From positions 1-7,902 of the forward strand of contig JBOGZI010000050.1 in NCBI GenBank assembly GCA_050697275.1: a stretch of DNA of 7,902 bases, read 5' to 3'. Below the pieces are notes generated by a model that did no database searches, was not told where the DNA came from, and saw only the letters and a program-made list of their open reading frames with translations. Both the position numbers and the translations under genes were made by a program. The stretch is from JBOGZI01 sp050697275. GTDB lineage: Bacteria > Actinomycetota > Thermoleophilia > Solirubrobacterales > 70-9. Shown piece by piece: positions 1 to 3,952 of this stretch (position 1 is the first letter of the stretch; every line of letters starts with the position of its first letter).

Positions 1-171
1 GGAGGGCGCTTCGGCCCCATTTGCGCGACAGCCTCCGCGAGAAGCAGCAGACCGAGAGCGGCGCCGAAACTGTGTCCCGAGCATGTCCCCACATGTGCAG
101 TTCTGAGCGCCTCAGAGCAACCTGAGAGGACCTGATCAGTGCCTGGTAGAACCACGCCGGATCACGAAGCC
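1..171 (+). other. Non-coding leader with consecutive hairpins
   Basis: I see no convincing protein gene here. The stretch contains several dyads that look like RNA folds. At 5-18 there is a short stem with one C-C mismatch, closed by a cUUCGg tetraloop. At 68-102 a five-pair outer stem (AACTG/CAGTT) encloses a GCATGT-CCCC-ACATGT stem at 81-96. At 111-126 a CTCAG/CTGAG stem has a six-base loop, and 132-139 is the palindrome CTGATCAG. The stretch runs directly into the tRNA-like 3' half that follows. It may be the end of an integrated element, the 3' part of a structured RNA that begins left of the window, or an insertion inside a tRNA gene. I cannot assign it to a known RNA family. Confidence 0.35.
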
Positions 172-217
172 TGGGCCTGCAAAGCCGTTTACACCGGTTC
201 GATTCCGGTAGGCGCCT
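172..217 (+). tRNA. tRNA-Cys(GCA)-like 3' half, 5' half not found
   Basis: From the anticodon loop onwards this is a textbook tRNA-Cys. The loop CTGCAAA (177-183) has anticodon GCA. It is followed by the 3' anticodon strand GCCGT (184-188), a four-base variable loop, a perfect T arm (ACCGG, TTCGATT, CCGGT; 193-209), the acceptor strand AGGCGCC (210-216) and a U discriminator at 217, the cysteine identity base. No CCA is encoded. The 5' side fails. The bases before the loop read TGGGC, so only the three inner anticodon-stem pairs form, and no normal D arm or GGCGCCT acceptor strand lies at the expected distance. A near match, AGCGCCT at 106-112, would give a tRNA of about 112 nt with an enlarged middle. 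The best reading is a tRNA 3' fragment of the kind left at the distal end of a tRNA-targeting integrative element, or a pseudogene. Confidence 0.6.
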
Positions 218-240
218 CTCTCAGCCGGTGGTGCGCGGTC

Positions 241-246
241 TAGCAT
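241..246 (+). promoter_or_regulatory. Putative -10 box (TAGCAT) for the NfeD-like gene
   Basis: TAGCAT matches the actinobacterial -10 core TAnnnT and ends 12 nt before the ATG at 259. A transcript starting about seven bases downstream would have a leader of only a few bases. I see no clear -35 box. The same TAG is also an in-frame stop, so the coding region cannot extend further upstream. Confidence 0.35.
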
Positions 247-258
247 CGGTGGGCAGAG

Positions 259-582
259 ATGCTGCTGGTCGGCGCGATCGTCCTGGCCGTCTTCGTCCTG
301 CCGCCCGGGCTGGGGGCGCTCGCGATCGCGCTGGGCATCGCGGTCGAGGTCGCAGAGCTGTTCTTCTGGGTGCGCTTCCTACGCCGCTACCGGGTGCAGA
401 CCGGGGTGGAGGCCCTGGTCGGGTCGAGCGCCGAGGTCGTGGAGGCGCTCGAGCCGCGGGGGCGGGTGCGGCTGCGGGGCGAGATCTGGCACGCGCGGGC
501 GTCGCGGCGCGCCGGGATCGGCGGACGGGTTCGGGTCACCGGGGTGGACGGGCTGACGCTCGAGGTCGAGCCCGAGGACTGA
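259..582 (+). CDS. NfeD-like small membrane protein with OB-fold domain
   Basis: This 107-residue protein has a hydrophobic N-terminal half and a soluble C-terminal half. Residues 1-40 are almost entirely apolar and probably form two closely spaced membrane passes, broken by a PPG turn near residue 15. A basic stretch (RFLRRYR) follows. Residues 48-105 match the NfeD C-terminal OB-fold pattern: a Gly/Ala-rich first strand, a Pro-x-Gly-x-Val turn near 67-70, the GEIWHAR strand at 74-80, then IGGRVRV and a final Leu-x-Val-x-Pro strand. Proteins of this family (short NfeD/YbbK type) usually accompany stomatin/SPFH proteins or rhomboid-clan proteases in membrane quality control. No such partner is visible here, and its exact role is unknown. 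An in-frame stop at 241 leaves ATG 259 as the earliest start; no strong Shine-Dalgarno is seen. A strong hairpin terminator follows, so it appears monocistronic. Confidence 0.8.
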   Translation: MLLVGAIVLAVFVLPPGLGALAIALGIAVEVAELFFWVRFLRRYRVQTGVEALVGSSAEVVEALEPRGRVRLRGEIWHARASRRAGIGGRVRVTGVDGLTLEVEPED

Positions 583-596
583 CCCCGGGAACGGAA

Positions 597-618
597 AAGG
601 GCCCCGTGAGGGGCCCTT
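597..618 (+). terminator. Hairpin transcription terminator
   Basis: A perfect nine-pair stem (AAGGGCCCC at 597-605 with GGGGCCCTT at 610-618) closes on a GTGA loop of GNRA type, starting 14 nt after the stop codon of the NfeD-like gene. The U-run is short and broken (CTTGTGTT), as is common in GC-rich actinobacteria. The A/T ends make the structure usable in both directions. Confidence 0.75.
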
Positions 619-627
619 GTGTTCCGA

Positions 628-672
628 AAGGACGTGCCGCCAGGAGTTCTACTTCCTGGCCCGTCGGTCCTT
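628..672 (+). other. Two-tier stem-loop in the intergenic region
   Basis: An outer six-pair stem (AAGGAC at 628-633 with GTCCTT at 667-672) encloses an inner seven-pair stem (GCCAGGA at 639-645 with TCCTGGC at 654-660) with an eight-base loop. It begins nine bases after the terminator and lies about 160 nt upstream of the SDR gene. It could be a second terminator, a leader-RNA structure or a small RNA. The rest of 673-830 shows no gene and no convincing motif beyond weak -35-like TTG triplets. Confidence 0.35.
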
Positions 673-830
673 CAAGTCTTAAGGCCCTTGTCGGCGATCC
701 CGCGGCCAAACTTGAGCCTTGTCAGGAAACACTAACACCGCGAACACAAAGATGTTGCACTTGTCCGGCGACGGCAGAGGGGCTTGCATGAGGGGCTTGA
801 GCGGCCGCTCGCAGTTGGCCGCGCAGCCAG

Positions 831-836
831 TAGGAT
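831..836 (+). promoter_or_regulatory. Putative -10 box (TAGGAT) for the SDR gene
   Basis: TAGGAT fits TAnnnT. It overlaps the ATG at 835 and ends seven bases before the GTG at 844. If this is the -10 box, transcription would begin at or next to that GTG, giving a leaderless mRNA, a common arrangement in actinobacteria. That would exclude ATG 835 as the start codon. No good -35 hexamer is seen at the usual spacing. Confidence 0.35.
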
Positions 837-1839
837 GCGGCCCGTGCGCTACCTGATCACCGGCGGCTCCGGATACATCGGCGGTCGACTGATCGACGAG
901 CTCTCCGGGCGGGACGAGACCGAGCTGATCGTCGACGTCGACCTGCGGCCGCCTCCGCGGACCTGGCCCAAGACGCAGTTCGTCAAGGGCGACATCCGCG
1001 ACCGCAAGGCAATCAGGGACCTGCTCGAGCGGCACGAGATCGACGCTCTCGTCCACCTCGCCTTCGTCCTCAACCCGATCCGGGACGAGGCGAAGATGTA
1101 CGACATCGACGTCAACGGGACCCAGGCCGTGCTGCAGGCGGCCTCCGACGCCGGCACCCAGCAGGTGCTGGTCACCTCCTCGGCGAGCGCCTACGGGGCC
1201 TTCCCCGACAACCCGAAGCCGATCGCCGAGGACTGGCCGGTGCGCGGCGCGCCCGACTTCTCCTACGCCAGGGACAAGGCGGATGCCGACCGCGTCTGCC
1301 AGCTCTGGGCTCTGCGGCACCCCGACCGGGTGATGACGATCGTGCGCCCCTCGATCGTGATGGGGCCCAACGTCGACAACTACATCGTCCGGGGCTTCGT
1401 CAACAACCCGTTCGTGCCGGTGCTCGACGGCGTCGACGAGGAGTTCCAGCTCGTCCACGAGGACGACGTGGTCTCGGCGCTGTTCGCGCTGCTGGACGGG
1501 AAGCAGGAGGGGGCGTTCAACCTGGCCGGCGACGGGACCCTCACCTGGCGGCGGGCCGCGGAGCTGATCGAGAAGAAGACCCGCGAGATCTCCTTGCGGA
1601 CCATGAAGCGGCTGAACGGGGCGATGTGGCGGCTGCACGTGCCGCGCACCGAGGCGCCGCCGGGGAACCTCGACTTCCTTCGCTACCCCTGGGTCGTCTC
1701 CACGGAGAAGCTCAAGGCCGAGACGGACTGGTCCCCTCGCTATGACGCGCTCGAGACCTTCAAGCTGACGATGCGCGCCAAGGGCGTGCTGTCGGAGGCG
1801 CCGACCGCGGTCAAGGCGCCGACCGCGCCGGTCGCCTAG
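835..1839 (+). CDS. NAD-dependent epimerase/dehydratase (extended SDR)
   Basis: This 334-residue extended short-chain dehydrogenase/reductase has an N-terminal Rossmann nucleotide-binding domain and a C-terminal substrate domain. The glycine motif GGSGYIG is at residues 10-16. Acidic residues end the second strand (VDVD, 33-36), which favours NAD over NADP. A DIRD motif follows near 53, and the catalytic set is Ser116 in TSSASAYG plus Tyr144 and Lys148 in YARDK. This is the layout of UDP-sugar epimerases/dehydratases and of related hydroxysteroid-type reductases; the substrate cannot be read from the sequence. The tail (SEAPTAVKAPTAPVA) is low-complexity and encoded by a short GCGCCGACCGCG repeat. 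The start is uncertain. ATG 835 is used here, but GTG 844 would give the more typical MRYLITGG opening and sits correctly behind a TAGGAT box. It ends 33 nt before tRNA-Val and is probably a separate unit from the operon downstream. Confidence 0.85.
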   Translation: MRPVRYLITGGSGYIGGRLIDELSGRDETELIVDVDLRPPPRTWPKTQFVKGDIRDRKAIRDLLERHEIDALVHLAFVLNPIRDEAKMYDIDVNGTQAVLQAASDAGTQQVLVTSSASAYGAFPDNPKPIAEDWPVRGAPDFSYARDKADADRVCQLWALRHPDRVMTIVRPSIVMGPNVDNYIVRGFVNNPFVPVLDGVDEEFQLVHEDDVVSALFALLDGKQEGAFNLAGDGTLTWRRAAELIEKKTREISLRTMKRLNGAMWRLHVPRTEAPPGNLDFLRYPWVVSTEKLKAETDWSPRYDALETFKLTMRAKGVLSEAPTAVKAPTAPVA

Positions 1840-1857
1840 CTTCCGCCAGGCCGCTGC

Positions 1858-1863
1858 TACCTT
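1858..1863 (+). promoter_or_regulatory. Putative -10 box (TACCTT) for tRNA-Val
   Basis: TACCTT fits TAnnnT and ends nine bases before the mature tRNA 5' end, a normal position for a tRNA promoter. It is the last promoter-like element before the five-gene block and may therefore also drive that operon. The -35 region (about 1835-1841) is not recognisable. Confidence 0.35.
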
Positions 1864-1872
1864 TCGAATCCC

Positions 1873-1945
1873 GGGCGCTTAGCTCAGTTGGGAGAGCGCC
1901 AGCTCGACAAGCTGGAGGTCACTGGTTCGAGCCCAGTAGCGCCCA
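1873..1945 (+). tRNA. tRNA-Val(GAC), C33 variant
   Basis: A full cloverleaf can be drawn. The acceptor is GGGCGCT/AGCGCCC, the D stem GCTC/GAGC has a G18-G19 loop, the anticodon stem is CCAGC/GCTGG, the variable loop has five bases, the T arm is ACTGG/CCAGT with loop TTCGAGC, and A73 follows. The anticodon GAC lies at 1906-1908, and A35, C36 and A73 are the known valine identity bases. CCA is not encoded. The anticodon loop reads TCGACAA, so position 33 (base 1905) is C instead of the nearly invariant U. T32 and A38 could also pair and shrink the loop. All stems are otherwise perfect, so the gene looks functional. Only 30 nt separate it from the CTG start of the next gene. Confidence 0.93.
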
Positions 1946-1964
1946 TCGGCTTCACTGACAGGGG

Positions 1965-1970
1965 AAAGGA
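1965..1970 (+). promoter_or_regulatory. Shine-Dalgarno (AAAGGA) fixing a CTG start
   Basis: AAAGGA lies five bases before the CTG at 1976, a good ribosome-binding position. It matters because no ATG, GTG or TTG occurs in that frame between the stop at 1937-1939 and the GTG at 2054, which is internal to the conserved fold. It is therefore the main evidence that translation starts at CTG 1976. Confidence 0.6.
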
Positions 1971-1975
1971 AGAAG

Positions 1976-2935
1976 CTGAAGGTCGCCGTCTGTGCCGAGG
2001 AGTCCGCCGGGGTCCAGGCCCTGAGGCTGGTCTCCGAGTCTGGTCACGAGCTCGTGCTTATCCTGACCACGGCCGGGGGGCCCGTCTCGTCGGCCGCCGA
2101 GGCGCTGGGCGTGCCGACCGCCCCGGCCGAGCTGGTCACCGACCCGGGGCTGGCGGAGCGCCTCGAGCGCGAGTCCGTCGACCTGCTGCTCAACATTCAC
2201 TCGCTGCACGTGGTGGACGGCGCGGTGCTGGAGGCGCCCCGGATCGGCGCCTTCAACCTGCACCCGGGCCCGCTGCCGCAGTACGCGGGCCTGAACGTGC
2301 CGAGCTGGGCGATCTACCGGGGGGAGCGCACCCACGCGGTCACGGTGCACTGGATGTCGCCGGAGATCGATGCGGGGGCGATCGCGTACACCGAGTCGTT
2401 CGAGATCAGCCCGGATGACACCGGCCTCTCACTCACGGTGAGATGCGCGCGGCGCGGGATCGAGCTGATCTCCCGGTTGATCGAGGATGCGGCGCTTGAC
2501 CCCGGCCGGATCCCGGCCGATCAGCAGGACATGAGCGGTCGGCGCTACTTCGAGCCCGGTCCCCCCGACGGGGGACGGGCTCCCTGGTCCTCGACCGCGC
2601 GGCAGGTGGTCGACCTGGTCCGGGCCAGCGACTACCTGCCCTTCGACTCACCTTGGGGCCATCCGTTCAGCCGGCTCGGCGACCGGCGGATCGAGATCGT
2701 CAGGGCCTCGCTGAGCGGTGAGACCGCGGACGCCGATCCCGGCACGATCCGCGACGGCCGTGGCGAGAGCATGCAGGTCGCCGCGGCCGACGAGTGGGTG
2801 GTCGCGGAGCGCGTCCTCGTCGATGGCGAGGCGAGCGAGCCGGCCGAGGCGCTTCGTCCCGGGGATCGGCTCGTCCCGGAGGATCCGCCGGCGGGGCCCC
2901 GCGAGGGCCTGGATGGCAGCGGGGGCGCGGGTTAG
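1976..2935 (+). CDS. 10-formyl-THF-dependent formyltransferase (non-housekeeping type)
   Basis: Predicted to move a formyl group from 10-formyltetrahydrofolate to an amine on a small molecule, sugar or carrier-bound amino acid. From CTG 1976 it is 319 residues, a usual length for an N-terminal formyltransferase domain plus a C-terminal OB-like domain. The opening KVAVCAEESAGVQAL is the expected first strand and helix; starting at GTG 2054 would delete it. The catalytic triad is intact: Asn94 and His96 in FNLHPGPLP and Asp132 in EIDAG, with the same spacing as Asn106, His108 and Asp144 of E. coli Fmt. The loop reads GPLPQYAGLN, not the SLLPRWRG of Met-tRNA formyltransferase, so this is a specialised enzyme. 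The C-terminal part (about residues 200-305) includes a PGTI strand and a VVAERVLVDG strand typical of the Fmt C-terminal fold. It is the first gene of the block, 12 nt ahead of the monooxygenase. The substrate is unknown. Confidence 0.85.
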   Translation: MKVAVCAEESAGVQALRLVSESGHELVLILTTAGGPVSSAAEALGVPTAPAELVTDPGLAERLERESVDLLLNIHSLHVVDGAVLEAPRIGAFNLHPGPLPQYAGLNVPSWAIYRGERTHAVTVHWMSPEIDAGAIAYTESFEISPDDTGLSLTVRCARRGIELISRLIEDAALDPGRIPADQQDMSGRRYFEPGPPDGGRAPWSSTARQVVDLVRASDYLPFDSPWGHPFSRLGDRRIEIVRASLSGETADADPGTIRDGRGESMQVAAADEWVVAERVLVDGEASEPAEALRPGDRLVPEDPPAGPREGLDGSGGAG

Positions 2936-2938
2936 GCT
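2933..2938 (+). promoter_or_regulatory. Possible internal -10 box (TAGGCT)
   Basis: TAGGCT fits TAnnnT and ends nine bases before the ATG of the monooxygenase gene; its TAG is also the stop codon of the formyltransferase. It may allow internal, near-leaderless transcription of the last four genes. There is no clear Shine-Dalgarno before this ATG, which fits either that model or reinitiation after the nearby stop. The match could be chance. Confidence 0.25.
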
Positions 2939-2947
2939 GACCGGCCG

Positions 2948-3952
2948 ATGACCGAGCTCGAGAGTCTCACGGTCTTCTCCACCTGTCCCCAGTCGAAGGA
3001 CGTGGAGCGCGACGAGTACCTGGAGAGGATCCGGGAGGTGGCGCGCTGGAGCGAGGAGGCCGGCTACCAAGGGATCCTCGTCTACACGGACAACAGCATC
3101 GTCGACCCGTGGCTGGTGACGCAGCTGGTCGTCGAGGCCACCGAGCGACTCAGCCCGCTGGTGGCGATCCAGCCCGTCTACATGCACCCATACAGCGTCG
3201 CCAAGATGGTCGCCTCGATCGGCCACCTGCACGGCCGGCGCCTCTACCTCAACGTGGTTGCCGGTGGCTTCAAGAACGACCTCGAGGCGCTCAACGATAC
3301 GACCCCCCACGACGAGCGCTACGACCGCGCGGTGGAGTACGTGACGATCATCAAGGAGCTGCTCGCGAGCCCCGACCCGGTGAGCTTCTCGGGGCGCTAC
3401 TACAAGGTGACGAACCTGCGAATGACGCCGCCGCTCGATCCGGAGCTGTTCCCGGGACTGCTCATGTCTGGCTCATCCGACGCCGGGCTGGCCGCGGGGC
3501 GCGCAATCGGCGCGACCGCGGTCAAGTACCCGAAGCCTCCGGACGAGGAGGAGGCCGCCCCGGAGACCGAGTCCGGGATGCGGGTCGGGATCATCTCCCG
3601 AGAGGACTCAGACGAGGCCTGGCGGGTGGCCCGCGAGCGCTTCCCGGAGGACCGCAAGGGGCAGATCACCCACAAGCTGGCGATGAAGGTGTCCGATTCG
3701 GAGTGGCATCGCCAGCTCTCCGAGGAACGGGAGGCGGACGCTGAGGACGATCCCTACTGGCTGGTGCCGTTCCAGAACTACAAGACCTTCTGCCCCTACC
3801 TGGTAGGGAGCTACGAACGGGTCGCGGGGGAACTGGCCTCCTACATGCGGCTCGGCTTCGCCACCTTCATCCTCGACATCCCGCCCTCCGAGGAGGAGAT
3901 CCGGCACACGGGGGCGGTCTTTCGCGAGGCGCTCGGGCTGTCGCGGCGATGA
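2948..3952 (+). CDS. Luciferase-like flavin-dependent monooxygenase (SsuD-like)
   Basis: This 334-residue protein of the bacterial luciferase-like (LLM) family has a single TIM-barrel. Members use reduced FMN or F420 and oxygen or a hydride acceptor. It resembles alkanesulfonate monooxygenase SsuD: strand one TVFSTC (residues 8-13), EEAGYQGILVY (36-46), AIQPVYMHPYSVAKM (73-87), the GRRLYLNVVAGG strand (96-107), HDERYDRAVEY (121-131), FSGRYYKV (147-154), MSGSSDAG (173-180) and the terminal VGSYERVAGEL...FATFILD (286-310). Residues 198-209 form an acidic insertion. In this setting it is more likely to oxidise a carrier-bound or free amino-acid derivative than a sulfonate, since no sulfonate ABC transporter or sulfur genes are nearby. 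Which cofactor it uses cannot be decided from the sequence. Its TGA stop overlaps the next ATG by four bases (ATGA). Confidence 0.87.
   Translation: MTELESLTVFSTCPQSKDVERDEYLERIREVARWSEEAGYQGILVYTDNSIVDPWLVTQLVVEATERLSPLVAIQPVYMHPYSVAKMVASIGHLHGRRLYLNVVAGGFKNDLEALNDTTPHDERYDRAVEYVTIIKELLASPDPVSFSGRYYKVTNLRMTPPLDPELFPGLLMSGSSDAGLAAGRAIGATAVKYPKPPDEEEAAPETESGMRVGIISREDSDEAWRVARERFPEDRKGQITHKLAMKVSDSEWHRQLSEEREADAEDDPYWLVPFQNYKTFCPYLVGSYERVAGELASYMRLGFATFILDIPPSEEEIRHTGAVFREALGLSRR

Noticed and set aside
1..180. Group I intron interrupting a tRNA
   Set aside because: There is structure and a tRNA 3' half, but I find no P7/J8-7 core sequence (AAGANATAGTCC-like), and no suitable terminal G falls at a known tRNA insertion position.
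1..217. 3' end of a tmRNA (ssrA)
   Set aside because: The T arm and a GAAGCC stretch look similar, but tmRNA needs an alanine-type acceptor (G-U pair at 3-70, A73). Here position 70 is G and 73 is T, and the usual CTCCACCA end is absent.
228..791. Long open frame across the NfeD-like gene
   Set aside because: It is rich in Arg, Gly and Ala with no fold pattern and runs through the terminator hairpin; the OB-fold frame at 259-582 explains the region.
679..1638. Long minus-strand open frame opposite the SDR gene
   Set aside because: It is a by-product of GC-rich codon bias. The plus strand has all SDR catalytic motifs and the minus frame has no recognisable domain.
1795..1835. Tandem repeat at the SDR 3' end
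   Set aside because: Two copies of GCGCCGACCGCG encode a low-complexity Ala/Pro/Thr tail; this is likely simple slippage, not a functional repeat.
1888..2418. Open frame beginning inside tRNA-Val
   Set aside because: It starts within the mature tRNA, is compositionally biased, and lies out of frame with the clear formyltransferase.
1976..2935. Housekeeping methionyl-tRNA formyltransferase (fmt)
   Set aside because: The catalytic triad is shared, but the loop is GPLPQYAGLN, not SLLPRWRG, and no def, priA or rsmB-type neighbour is present.
2948..3952. Alkanesulfonate monooxygenase (ssuD) for sulfur supply
   Set aside because: The fold is similar, but there is no ssu transporter, flavin reductase or sulfur gene, and it is locked into an operon with carrier-protein enzymes.
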